From positions 1-64,000 of the forward strand of contig UQHK01000010.1 of NCBI GenBank assembly GCA_900540855.1: a DNA stretch of 64,000 bases, read 5' to 3'. The stretch comes from an uncultured Collinsella sp. (GTDB lineage: Bacteria > Actinomycetota > Coriobacteriia > Coriobacteriales > Coriobacteriaceae). Shown piece after piece: positions 8,116 to 16,431 of the stretch. Under the pieces are notes generated by a model. It searched no databases, was not told the DNA's origin, and was given only the letters and a program-made list of their open reading frames with translations. The position numbers and the translations under genes were made by a program. Within the stretch, counting starts at the first letter, position 1. Each line of letters opens with the position of its first letter.

Positions 8116-9342
8116 CTAGGCCTGGGCGGCAGCAGAGCTGGGGCCCTGGACCTTTGCCCACGTCTTGAGCGACAGCGTATCGATCTCAATAAAGCCGGCG
8201 CTGGCCTTCTCGTCAAACGTGGTGTCGCGGTCGTAGGTAGCCAGACCGTAGTCGTAGAGGCTGAAGGGGCTCTTGCGGCCGACGACATGGCAGTTGCCCT
8301 TAAAGAACTTCAGACGGACGGTGCCGGTCACGAACTTCTGGGTATCGGCCATAAAGGCATCGAGCGCGTTTTTGAGCGGGCTGTACCACTGGCCGTTGTA
8401 CACGGCGGTGGCCCAATCCTGCTCGAGCTTAATCTTAGTCTTGAGCAGGTCGCCCTCGACGCAGATGTCCTCGAGCGCCTTGTGAGCGGTGATGAGCGTC
8501 AGGGCTCCGGGAACCTCATAGCACTCACGGCTCTTGAGGCCCACCAGACGATCCTCGACCAGATCGAGGCGGCCAAAGCCATTATCGCCGGAGATCTTGT
8601 TGAGGGCGATGACGATCTCGGAGAGCTTCATCTTCTTGCCGTCGACGGCGACGGGCTTGCCGGCCTCAAACTCAATCTCGGTGTAGGTCGGGGTGTCCGG
8701 CGTGTCCTCAGGGTTCTTGGTCATAACCCAAGCGTCGTCGAGCGGCTCGTTCCAGGGATCCTCCAGGTGGCCGCACTCAATGGCACGACCCCACAGGTTG
8801 TCGTCGATGGAGTAGGGGTTGTCGTTGGCACCCTCGGGAACCGGCACGTTGTGGGCGTGGGCATAGGCGACCTCGTCGGGACGGCACTTCAGGTCCCACT
8901 CGCGAACCGGGGCGATAACTTTGAGCTCGGGGTCGAGGGCCTTGACGGCGGCCTCAAAACGGACCTGGTCGTTACCCTTGCCGGTGCAGCCGTGGGCGAC
9001 GTAGGTCGCGCCAAACTCGTGGGCGACCTCAACAAGCTTCTTGGCAAGCAGCGGGCGAGACAGGGCGGAGAGCAGCGGATACTTGTTCTCGTACATGGAG
9101 TTTGCTGCGATGGCTTTGGTCAGGAACTCATCGGAGAACTCGTCGCGCAGGTCGAGCACCTGGCAATCGAGAACGCCCAAGTCGAGCGCCTTCTGCTTCT
9201 TGGCATCCAGCCCGGTCTCTTCCTGGCCCACGTTGCCGCAGACACAAACGACATCGAGATTCTTCTCGTCCTGGAGCCACTTGACACATACGGATGTATC
9301 AAGACCACCGGAATATGCGAGAACGACTTTTTCCTTGCTCAT
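8116..9342 (-). CDS. argG: Argininosuccinate synthase
   Basis: Joins citrulline and aspartate using ATP, the step that commits citrulline to arginine. The 408-aa protein begins KVVLAYSGGLDTSV, the PP-loop of the N-type ATP pyrophosphatase fold. It keeps YVAHGCTGKGNDQVRFE and the SIDDNLWGR block typical of the family. Start ATG 9342 follows GAAAGGAAA with good spacing. Upstream lies a 280-nt leader containing a 24-codon ORF rich in terminal arginine codons and several alternative hairpins, which suggests arginine-responsive attenuation. Confidence 0.96.
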   Translation of the reverse strand: MSKEKVVLAYSGGLDTSVCVKWLQDEKNLDVVCVCGNVGQEETGLDAKKQKALDLGVLDCQVLDLRDEFSDEFLTKAIAANSMYENKYPLLSALSRPLLAKKLVEVAHEFGATYVAHGCTGKGNDQVRFEAAVKALDPELKVIAPVREWDLKCRPDEVAYAHAHNVPVPEGANDNPYSIDDNLWGRAIECGHLEDPWNEPLDDAWVMTKNPEDTPDTPTYTEIEFEAGKPVAVDGKKMKLSEIVIALNKISGDNGFGRLDLVEDRLVGLKSRECYEVPGALTLITAHKALEDICVEGDLLKTKIKLEQDWATAVYNGQWYSPLKNALDAFMADTQKFVTGTVRLKFFKGNCHVVGRKSPFSLYDYGLATYDRDTTFDEKASAGFIEIDTLSLKTWAKVQGPSSAAAQA

Positions 9343-9399
9343 GGCTGTTTCCTTTCGCCCTTGGTAGCTAGTTAGAACATCGGTCAGTTGCAAGTCACC

Positions 9400-9555
9400 T
9401 TGAGGTCAAAAACCGTGCAATATCAGGTTATTCAGCAGAATGCATCACAGGCATGCCCTAGAAACATACGGCTATGTCGTGCTTAAACCCAACGACCTCA
9501 AAATGACTCTGTTGAGGCATTGCGCCCCATGCGGACAGAGACGATTGTTATCGTC
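9400..9555 (-). promoter_or_regulatory. argG leader with mutually exclusive hairpins
   Basis: In the minus-strand RNA, GACGAT-AACA-ATCGTC (9540-9555) uses the last Arg codons and stop of the leader ORF. Next comes CTCTGT pairing with ACAGAG (9535-9540 with 9507-9512). CCTCAA (9512-9517) can instead pair with TTGAGG (9497-9502), and TTGAGGTC (9494-9501) can pair with a distal GACCTCAA (9400-9407) shortly before the argG ribosome site. A weak stem (9446-9451 with 9413-9417) is followed by TTTTT. The pairings are seen in the sequence; the switching mechanism is inference. Confidence 0.55.
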
Positions 9556-9622
9556 GTCGGGAAATTGCGCGCTGGCGTCGGATGGCATTGTCTGCAGTGG
9601 TGATGATCTTTACGAACTGCAT
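9548..9622 (-). CDS. Putative arginine-sensing leader peptide of argG (24 aa)
   Basis: The ORF reads MQFVKIITTADNAI followed by RRQRAISRRR and TAA. Six of the last ten codons are arginine, and four of those are CGA, a codon the neighbouring genes rarely use. AAGGAGAGG lies 3 nt before the ATG, close to the start, with its GGAG core about 6 nt away. The final CGA codons fall inside a hairpin that a stalled ribosome would open, as in classic amino-acid attenuators. It precedes argG by 205 nt with no other gene between. Too short for standard gene callers. I know of no described argG leader peptide of this type, but I cannot search. Confidence 0.7.
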   Translation of the reverse strand: MQFVKIITTADNAIRRQRAISRRR

Positions 9623-9896
9623 CTGCCTCTCCTTTCACGTATCGCCGGACGCAATTCAAATATCGCAAACGGTACCTTTTCCTCGGTAAACGGCTCTTTT
9701 GCCGTCTCCGTTTTCGATGTTCGCTATATTACGATAAAGTGCACGCTGCGCAAGCGACAAATTCAAATTTCTGAAAAGTTTTTTCATTAGTTTGTGAATT
9801 GCAGTGCAAATACGCACCATTCCTGCGAAAATACGCTCGACTACTAGTTGATGGTTATAACGTCTGAAACAATCTCGAAACGAAAGGCGCATTTTT
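9623..9896. other. Divergent promoter region argG leader / HAD gene
   Basis: AT-rich non-coding DNA that should carry the promoter of the argG transcript (minus) and of the HAD gene (plus). I do not see a convincing ARG box here. Several TATAAT-like strings occur, but none with a clear -35. Confidence 0.3.
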
Positions 9897-10724
9897 ATGC
9901 AAACTTACGAATCGGACGCCAACATCGGCAACATTAAGATTCTCGCCGTCGATATGGACAAGACGCTGCTGACCGACGAGCGTGTGCTGCCCCAGGGTCT
10001 TGATGAGCGCCTGGACAAGCTCGCCGACGCGGGCATCGTATTCTGCCCCGCCAGCGGACGTCCCGCCCCCAAGCTCGAGGAAATGTTCGAGGGCATTAAG
10101 AACCGCCTCGCTTTTTGTCCCGATAACGGAGCGTGCGTGATCTATCGTGGCAACTATATCTATAAGAGCAATATCGATACTGCGCTCTATCACAAGGTCC
10201 TGGCGCATGCCGCGCAGGATCCGCGCGCCGTTCCCGTCCTGTGCTGCTATGACGATGCTTACGTTTTGGCGCGCGACCACAAGTACCATGACGAGATCAG
10301 CGTATACTATTCTGCCATTAACTACGTCGATACCTTTGAGGGCCTTGACATCGAGTCCAACAAGATCTCGATCTTCTTCCCCGCCTACGATGCCGAGCCC
10401 GCATTTCGCGAGGACTATAACCCCGCGTTCTCGGACCAGCTCTACGTTACCAATGCGGGCCGCGAGTGGATCGACTTTATGAATCTGGGCGTCGACAAGG
10501 GGTCGGGCGTCGCGCACCTGTGCGAGCAGCTGGGCATTGATATCGATGATGCCGCCGCCGTGGGCGATACGTACAACGACATCCCCATGCTGGAGCGCGT
10601 CGGGCATAGCTTTATCGTGGACAATGCCGAGGAGCACATGAACGCGCATGCCAAGTGGCGCATTCCGAGCAACAACGACGGGGGCGTACTGACGCTCATC
10701 GACGCCATCTTGGCGGCTCGTTAA
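9897..10724 (+). CDS. Cof-type HAD-IIB sugar phosphatase family protein
   Basis: Predicted 275-aa phosphatase of the Cof/YbiV group, which usually acts on sugar phosphates or cofactor phosphates. Motif I is LAVDMDKTLL (residues 16-25), motif II FCPASGRP (about 49-56), the conserved Lys is in GVDKGSGV (about 199-206), and motif IV is AVGDTYNDIPMLE (about 221-233). A large C2 cap lies between motifs II and III, as expected. CGAAAGG precedes the ATG. It is a single-gene unit followed by a long inverted repeat. Confidence 0.85.
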   Translation: MQTYESDANIGNIKILAVDMDKTLLTDERVLPQGLDERLDKLADAGIVFCPASGRPAPKLEEMFEGIKNRLAFCPDNGACVIYRGNYIYKSNIDTALYHKVLAHAAQDPRAVPVLCCYDDAYVLARDHKYHDEISVYYSAINYVDTFEGLDIESNKISIFFPAYDAEPAFREDYNPAFSDQLYVTNAGREWIDFMNLGVDKGSGVAHLCEQLGIDIDDAAAVGDTYNDIPMLERVGHSFIVDNAEEHMNAHAKWRIPSNNDGGVLTLIDAILAAR

Positions 10725-10735
10725 CGTAGCTTGTC

Positions 10736-10865
10736 GGACCTGGCCGGGCGACGCGGGTAAGTTTTTCGTTCGGTCAGGTCCTGGGCTCGCTCGGAAAGCA
10801 CATTTGGTGCTTTCCGGCTCGTGCGGAATCTACGAAAAACTTACCCGACTCGCCCGGCCAGGTCC
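10736..10865. repeat. 130-bp two-tier inverted repeat
   Basis: Outer arms 10736-10769 and 10832-10865 match in 32 of 34 positions. Inside them an independent perfect 10-bp hairpin (10792-10801 with 10807-10816) forms. Both outer ends read GGACCTGGCC in opposite directions. No T-run follows, and the real terminator lies further on at 10935. It resembles a miniature palindromic element rather than a terminator. Confidence 0.7.
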
Positions 10866-10934
10866 TTGGGCTACTTGCTTGCCGCCTGGATGGCGTCTTG
10901 GCGCCTAGATACTTGGCTGAATTGTTTGAATTGA

Positions 10935-10966
10935 AAAGGGCTCATCGTTGATACGAGCCCTTTTTC
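10935..10966. terminator. Bidirectional terminator
   Basis: AAAGGGCTC and GAGCCCTTT arms (10935-10943 with 10955-10963), with T-runs on both strands. It serves the Cof-type HAD gene (plus) and the rpiB copy 2 unit (minus). Confidence 0.85.
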
Positions 10967-10982
10967 TGTACGGTCAATTTGG

Positions 10983-11447
10983 CTAGGCTTCAGCCGCTTC
11001 GAGCTGCTGCGTCTCTTTGATCTTGGCGATCATGTCGATGCGGCGCTGGTGACGACCGCCTTCGAACTTGGCGTCGAGCCATTCGTCCACGATCATCTTT
11101 GCGAGCTCGGAGCCCACCACGCGGGCACCGAAGGCCACGATGTTGGTGTTGTTGTGCTCGCGGCTGAGTTTGGCCGAATAGGGCTCGGAGCATACCACGG
11201 CGCGCACGCCCTCAACCGCGTTGGCTGCCAGACTGATGCCCACGCCCGTGCCACAGATAAGAACGCCCAGATCGCACTCCCCTGCCGCCACGGCGCAGCC
11301 GACCTTGTAGCCGCTGATGGGATAGTCAAAACGCTCGGTGGAGTTGGTGCCAAAGTCCACGACCTCGTAGCCGCGCTCCTCCAGGTGCTCCTTGATGATG
11401 TTCTTGAGCTCGACGGCCACGTGGTCGTTACCGATTGCGATCTTCAT
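10983..11447 (-). CDS. rpiB: RpiB/LacAB family sugar-phosphate isomerase, copy 2
   Basis: Paralogue of the enzyme at 4730-5197, 154 aa, with the same active-site blocks (GVLICGTGVGISLAANA and HNNTNIVAFGARVVG). It is downstream of a ribulose/allulose-phosphate epimerase gene, and both are divergent from a LacI regulator. The context suggests an inducible sugar pathway, so the substrate may be allose 6-phosphate or another aldose phosphate rather than ribose 5-phosphate. Start ATG has AAAGGAAC upstream. Product family is certain, substrate not. Confidence 0.88.
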   Translation of the reverse strand: MKIAIGNDHVAVELKNIIKEHLEERGYEVVDFGTNSTERFDYPISGYKVGCAVAAGECDLGVLICGTGVGISLAANAVEGVRAVVCSEPYSAKLSREHNNTNIVAFGARVVGSELAKMIVDEWLDAKFEGGRHQRRIDMIAKIKETQQLEAAEA

Positions 11448-11515
11448 TTACAGGTTCCTTTCGATCGAGCCACATGGCTCTTTGCTATTAACTGACATCC
11501 TCTGGCCTGCCGCGG

Positions 11516-12169
11516 TTAGTACTCCTCTCCCTGACGCAGCTTCTCAAGCGCTTCCGCATAGGTCATGTCCTTGCCAAACAATGCGCTCGTGCCCAAGATG
11601 AAGCCGTCGGCACCGATGGCCGAGAGTTCCTTGACGCGCGCGGGCGAGCAGGCGCCGTCGATCATGATCTTGAAGCCGTACTCATCCTTGAGAGCCGCAA
11701 GCTGTTCAATCTTCTTTTTAGTGAATTCGATAAACGCCTGCCCGGCAAAACCGGGATTGACCGTCATGACCATCACGTAGTCGCAGAGGTTGAGAATCTC
11801 CTCGAGCAGGGTCACCGCGGTATCAGGGTTGACGGCGATGCCCGCAGCGCAACCGAGCGCTTTGATGGCGGCGAGCGTCTTGACCACATAGCGCTCGGAC
11901 TCGGGATGAATGTAGATGATATCAGCGCCAGCATCGGCAAAGAGGTCGATCTTGGCCGCCGGGTTCTCGATCATCAGATGCACGTCGACGAGCTTTTGCG
12001 TGGCAGCGCGCACGGCCTTGATGTCCTCGAGGCCCATCGCAAAGTTAGGTACAAAGCTACCGTCCATCACATCGCAGTGAAAGACATCGGCACCCGCGGA
12101 GTCGAGCTCGCGCACCGTGTTGGCAAGCTCGCCGTAATCGGCGCACATCATACTGGGGCAGAGAAGCAT
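11516..12169 (-). CDS. Ribulose-phosphate or allulose-6-phosphate 3-epimerase
   Basis: TIM-barrel epimerase of 217 aa. It shows CPSMMCADY at the start, HCDVMDGSFVPNFAMG with the metal-binding His and Asp, VDVHLMIENP, MTVNPGFAGQ and MIDGACSP. The SPSxMC beginning is closer to AlsE-type allulose-6-phosphate epimerases than to classical Rpe, which fits a sugar-inducible unit with rpiB copy 2 and a LacI regulator. Classical Rpe activity remains possible. The gene is transcribed first in the pair, with GAGGG before its ATG; the intergenic distance to rpiB is 68 nt. Confidence 0.85.
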   Translation of the reverse strand: MLLCPSMMCADYGELANTVRELDSAGADVFHCDVMDGSFVPNFAMGLEDIKAVRAATQKLVDVHLMIENPAAKIDLFADAGADIIYIHPESERYVVKTLAAIKALGCAAGIAVNPDTAVTLLEEILNLCDYVMVMTVNPGFAGQAFIEFTKKKIEQLAALKDEYGFKIMIDGACSPARVKELSAIGADGFILGTSALFGKDMTYAEALEKLRQGEEY

Positions 12170-12206
12170 AGATGATCCCTCACAAATTCGTCCAAGAGCG
12201 TCATTT

Positions 12207-12367
12207 GGTTAATCGTATAACCAGCTGCGAATCTACCAAATTCCAGTGTATGAATCGGTAAGCGGTAGTTATTCACTCCGTGAACGGTACCTAATTCATG
12301 GTTAATCGTATAATCAAGTGTTAACCAAATAGGACGTTATAATTGTTAACCAGCAGGCGTTAACCAA
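12207..12367. promoter_or_regulatory. LacI-type operator array in divergent promoter region
   Basis: GGTTAATCGTATAACC (12207-12222) and its near copy GGTTAATCGTATAATC (12300-12315) lie 93 bp apart. Three copies of GTTAACCA follow at 12320, 12345 and 12359. A TATAAT -10 box (12338-12343) for the regulator gene lies between the first two of these. The arrangement suggests autoregulation of the LacI gene and control of the epimerase-isomerase pair, possibly with looping. Confidence 0.6.
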
Positions 12368-12379
12368 GCTGGAGGTCCC

Positions 12380-13384
12380 ATGGCGCAAAAACAGCTCTCA
12401 ATGAAAGAAATCGCCCAACTTGCCGGGGTCTCCGTAGCCACCGTGAGCCATGTGGTCAACAACGTTGGCCGTTTCTCCGAGGACACGCGCAAACGCGTGC
12501 AGGATGTTATCGACCAGTACGGTTACGTTACCAACCAGTCCGCCAAGACGCTTCGCCAAGCGCAGTCGCGCTCCATAGGCATGATCGTGCCCGATATATC
12601 CAACGACTTCTTTTCCAAGATCGCCTACCACGTAGAGCGCACGCTTGCGGCGCAGGGGTACTCTGTCTTTGTCTGCAACAGCGGCAACGATCCGCAGCGC
12701 GAGCGCGATTACTTCCATAGCCTTGCCAGCAAGCAGGCCGACGGCATCATATGCATCTCGGGCCTGCGTGAGCTCACGGACGACATCGTCACGCGCGGTA
12801 TCCCCGTGGTCTGCATCGACCGCATGCCGCAGTCGGACCTCGCCATCCCCCACGTGGGGACCGATGACGAACGCGGCGCCTACCTGGCAACGAGCGCACT
12901 CATTGACCGCGACTGCAAAAACATCCTCACCATCTCGAGCTTTACCGCAGACTACGACCGCAACGACCGCCTCACGGGCTATATGCATGCGCTCGCCGAT
13001 CATGGCCTGCCGCTTCGCCGCGAGTACATGGCCTACGTCACCGGCCAGCGTCCTAGCATGGACGAGGCTCAGGATATCGTTGCCGGAATGATCGATGCGG
13101 GCATGCCGCTCGACGGCATCTTTGCCACAAGCGACCATTCGGCCGCAGGAGCGCTGCGCGCCGTGCAGGCAGCAGGTCTCAACGTGCCCGGAGACATCAA
13201 GATCGTGGGCTACGATGACTCCATCTACTCCAAGCTCACCACGCCGCAGATCACCACGGTTCAGCGCCACCCCGAGCTCATGGCACAAGAGGGTTGCAAG
13301 GCGCTCCTCGACCTCATCGCAGGCCGCACCCCCGCCATGGAGACCGTGGCCCCCGTAGAGCTCGTGCGCCGCAGGAGCTGCTAA
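12380..13384 (+). CDS. LacI-family transcriptional regulator
   Basis: 334-aa repressor. The N-terminal helix-turn-helix MKEIAQLAGVSVATVSHVVN (residues 8-27) is classic LacI, with the hinge near residue 55. The rest is a periplasmic-binding-like sugar domain, including the C-terminal VGYDDS block. GGAGG precedes the ATG. It is divergent from the epimerase-rpiB pair and is surrounded by repeated GTTAACC sites, so it very likely controls them and itself. The inducer is unknown; a pentose or allose-like sugar phosphate is a reasonable guess. Confidence 0.92.
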   Translation: MAQKQLSMKEIAQLAGVSVATVSHVVNNVGRFSEDTRKRVQDVIDQYGYVTNQSAKTLRQAQSRSIGMIVPDISNDFFSKIAYHVERTLAAQGYSVFVCNSGNDPQRERDYFHSLASKQADGIICISGLRELTDDIVTRGIPVVCIDRMPQSDLAIPHVGTDDERGAYLATSALIDRDCKNILTISSFTADYDRNDRLTGYMHALADHGLPLRREYMAYVTGQRPSMDEAQDIVAGMIDAGMPLDGIFATSDHSAAGALRAVQAAGLNVPGDIKIVGYDDSIYSKLTTPQITTVQRHPELMAQEGCKALLDLIAGRTPAMETVAPVELVRRRSC

Positions 13385-13395
13385 CCGCACAGAAA

Positions 13396-13439
13396 GACGC
13401 CGCGGGACGCATCCAAGCCTGAAAACGTTCCGCGGCGTC
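13396..13439. terminator. Terminator between LacI gene and polA (convergent)
   Basis: GACGCCGCGG (13396-13405) pairs with CCGCGGCGTC (13430-13439). TTTCTG follows on the minus strand, so it best serves polA. Confidence 0.6.
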
Positions 13440-13514
13440 GGCATTGGCGACCTGCGACCATCGGGCGGCCAGAAGCGTCGCACCCATGGTCATCGCCCGC
13501 AAGCTCGTCGCTCG

Positions 13515-16265
13515 CTACTTGGCGTCGGCCCAGGTTATGCCGGTGCTGGCTTCGGCGATTAGGGGGACGCGGAGGTCTACTACGTGTTCCATGACGTCGC
13601 GGACCATGGCGGTGAGGCGCTCGACTTCGTCGACGGGGCACTCAAAGTCCAGTTCGTCGTGTACCTGCAGAATCATGTGGGCAGCAAAGCCCTCTTCTTC
13701 CAGGCGGCGGCTTACGCGGGCCATGGCGATCTTGATGATGTCGGCGGCGGTGCCCTGCATGGGGTGGTTCATGGCCGTGCGCTCACCAAAGCCGCGGAGC
13801 TGCGGGTTTTTGGCCTTGAGCTCAGGAATATGGCGACGGCGGCCGTACATGGTCTCGGCATAGCCCGTCTGCTTGGCACGCGCCACCACGTTGTCGAGGA
13901 ACGTACGCACGCCCGGGTATGCCTCGTAGTAGCGGTCGATCATGTCGCGTGCCTCGGCCATCGAGATATGCAGCGACTGCGATAGGCCGTAAGCCTGCTG
14001 ACCATACACGATGCCAAAGTTCACGGCCTTGGCGCGGCTGCGCAGGTCGGGCGTCACCTCGGACACCGGCACGCCAAACACGCGCGCGGCCGTCTCGGCA
14101 TGGAAGTCCTCGCCCTCGTTAAAGGCGCGCACCAGATGCTCGTCACCCGAGAGATGCGCCAGCAGACGCAGCTCGATCTGCGAGTAGTCCACCGCCAAAA
14201 AGACGCTTCCCTCGCCTGCCGAAAACGCCGTCTTGACAGTACGGCCCAGCTCCGAGCGCGTCGGGATGTTCTGAAGGTTCGGGTCACTCGAGGACAGACG
14301 ACCCGTCGCCGTGATGGTCTGGTTGTACGTGGTGTGCACGCGACCGTCACCACGACGCAACGGGCCCAGCGTGTCCAGATAGGTGGACTTGATCTTGGAC
14401 TTCTCACGCCAGTCCAAGATCAGACGCACGATTTCGTGGTCACGGGCAAGGTCGCTCAGCACCTTGGCGTTGGTCGAATAATAGCCGCGCTTGGTCTTTT
14501 TGAGGCCCTTGGTCGGAAGGCCCATCACGTCAAAGAGCACGTGCGAGAGCTGCATGGGACTGCCGATGTTAAAGGTCTCGTCGCCGGCCAGATCGCGAAT
14601 GCTCCGCTCGATCTCGGCAATCTGGGTCGCCAGACCCTCGGACAGACTATGCAGGCGGTCGGGGTCCACGAGCATGCCCGCGCGCTCCATCTTGGCAAGC
14701 ACCGGCACGAGCGGCATCTCGATGCCATCGAACACGTTGGCGGCGTTCTCGCGGGCCATGCGGTCGCGCAGCGGCGCCACGAGCGCCAGCGTCAGGGCCG
14801 CAGTGCGGGCAGCAGGGGCAGGAGCGTCCTCGCCAGCACCCTCCGCGCCGCGCGCCGCAGGCAGCGTCATCTGCAGATAGGTATCGGCCAGATACGCCTC
14901 ATCAAACTCGGAGCGGTCGGAATCCAACAGATAGGCGGCGACCACAGTATCGAAGATGCGCGTGGAATCGACGGCCAGCGGATCCATGAGCTCGGGCTCA
15001 GAGGAATCGATGGGCGAAAGCTCGTGCAGCAGCGCCTTCATGTCCGGGCTCGCCACGCGGCCCTCCATAAACAGGCGCGCGAGCACGCCGGCGACCACGC
15101 CGTGGGCAACGTTGAAGCCATCGACCACGGCAGACGCACCGCCGTCGCCCTCCTCGAGCGCAAGCAACCCCTTGGACGTCGCCAGCCACAGCGTGCGCGT
15201 CAGGCCAAAAAGTGCGCCTTCCTCCTTGTCATCGTCCACCACGGCGGCGACCCACTCGCCCGCCTCGATCGCACGGACAACCTCGGACGCCACGGCAGCA
15301 AGCGCCTCGGCATCGCCGGCAGCGGTGCGCTCAATCGTGGGCATCTCAAACGTGCTAGCAGCGGCCGCAGCCCCGCCCTCGCCGCCAATCAGCGCCAAAA
15401 AACGGTTCTGCATGGCCGTAATGCCGAGCGTGCCCAGCGCAGCGGACACCTCGTCGGCAGAAAACGCCGGGAAGGACGTCGCATCAAAGTCGAGCTCGAC
15501 AGGCGCATCGGTACGAATGGTTGCGACCTTGCGGCTCAGCAGCGCGTCGTCGATATGCGCGCGCAGGTTCTCGCCCATCTTGCCCTTGACCTCGTCGGCA
15601 TGTGCGATGACCTCGTCCAAGCTGCCGTACTGAGCGATGAGCGCGCTCGCCTTTTTGGGGCCGATGCCCGGCACGCCGGGAATGTTGTCGGAAGTATCGC
15701 CCTTCAGGCCGTAAAAATCGGGCACGAGCGCCGGTGTAATGCCGTGATACAGGTCGTCCACGCTCTCGGGCGTCATAATCGCCACGTCGGACAGGCCTTT
15801 GCGGGTCGAGACCACGTTGACGTGCTCGGTCACGAGCTGATACATGTCGCGGTCGCCGGTCACCAGCAGCATGTCGCAGCCGGCTTCCTCGCCCAGGCGC
15901 GCCATGGTGCCCAGGATATCGTCACCTTCCCAGCCCTCGGACTGCAAAATCGGCACGTTGAGCGCAGCGAGCAGCTCCTTAATCATGGGAAACTGTGCGT
16001 GCAGATCGGGGTCCATGGGCGGGCGCTGAGCCTTGTACTGCGGCAGCATCTCCATGCGCACGCGCGGCTTGCCCTTATCAAATGCCACGACCACACCGTC
16101 GGGGTTAAAGGCATCGATCATCTTGAGGAACATATTCAAAAAGCCAAAGATCGCGTTGGTGGGACGACCGTCCGGCGCGTTCATGGTGGGCGGCACGGCG
16201 TGGAAGGCGCGGTGCATGAGCGAGTTGCCGTCGATGACGGCAAAGGTACGGCGCTTGTCAGACAT
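13515..16265 (-). CDS. polA: DNA polymerase I
   Basis: Fills gaps and removes RNA primers in replication and repair. The 916-aa enzyme has an N-terminal 5'-3' exonuclease (about 1-290, with VAFDKGKPRVR, GWEGDDILG and GLKGDTSDNIPG) and a C-terminal polymerase with DYSQIELRLLAHLSGDE (motif A), RSRAKAVNFGIVYG (motif B) and VHDEL (motif C). The middle 3'-5' exonuclease domain lacks the usual DxE metal-ligand motif (here VVDDDKEEGALFG), so proofreading is probably lost, as in several Gram-positive enzymes. Start ATG 16265 follows GCGAGG; 13 further codons upstream are unlikely. Confidence 0.95.
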   Translation of the reverse strand: MSDKRRTFAVIDGNSLMHRAFHAVPPTMNAPDGRPTNAIFGFLNMFLKMIDAFNPDGVVVAFDKGKPRVRMEMLPQYKAQRPPMDPDLHAQFPMIKELLAALNVPILQSEGWEGDDILGTMARLGEEAGCDMLLVTGDRDMYQLVTEHVNVVSTRKGLSDVAIMTPESVDDLYHGITPALVPDFYGLKGDTSDNIPGVPGIGPKKASALIAQYGSLDEVIAHADEVKGKMGENLRAHIDDALLSRKVATIRTDAPVELDFDATSFPAFSADEVSAALGTLGITAMQNRFLALIGGEGGAAAAASTFEMPTIERTAAGDAEALAAVASEVVRAIEAGEWVAAVVDDDKEEGALFGLTRTLWLATSKGLLALEEGDGGASAVVDGFNVAHGVVAGVLARLFMEGRVASPDMKALLHELSPIDSSEPELMDPLAVDSTRIFDTVVAAYLLDSDRSEFDEAYLADTYLQMTLPAARGAEGAGEDAPAPAARTAALTLALVAPLRDRMARENAANVFDGIEMPLVPVLAKMERAGMLVDPDRLHSLSEGLATQIAEIERSIRDLAGDETFNIGSPMQLSHVLFDVMGLPTKGLKKTKRGYYSTNAKVLSDLARDHEIVRLILDWREKSKIKSTYLDTLGPLRRGDGRVHTTYNQTITATGRLSSSDPNLQNIPTRSELGRTVKTAFSAGEGSVFLAVDYSQIELRLLAHLSGDEHLVRAFNEGEDFHAETAARVFGVPVSEVTPDLRSRAKAVNFGIVYGQQAYGLSQSLHISMAEARDMIDRYYEAYPGVRTFLDNVVARAKQTGYAETMYGRRRHIPELKAKNPQLRGFGERTAMNHPMQGTAADIIKIAMARVSRRLEEEGFAAHMILQVHDELDFECPVDEVERLTAMVRDVMEHVVDLRVPLIAEASTGITWADAK

Positions 16266-16431
16266 ATTGAATACCTCGCTTTGGGCTGGGCACGGTTTGC
16301 TCACTCCAGTTTACACGCTCCCCGCCCCACGGCCACCGCACATCAGGCTTCCCTGCCGTCGCGGGCCCGAGCGTGATACGATGGCTCACGGTACATCAAC
16401 CAGCACGATCGATCCGAAAGGAGCCTGCGTC

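Noticed and set aside
9425..9447. ARG-box-like palindrome in the argG leader (TTATTCAGCAGAATGCAT)
   Set aside because: The half-sites are in the wrong orientation for the ArgR consensus (ATTC..GAAT instead of GAAT..ATTC); they fit a small RNA hairpin better.
9440..9790. 116-aa plus-strand ORF in the argG leader
   Set aside because: No ribosome site, biased composition, and it crosses the more convincing minus-strand leader peptide.
14100..16376. 758-aa plus-strand ORF opposite polA
   Set aside because: Antisense shadow rich in His, Arg and Gly, covering all polA motifs on the other strand.
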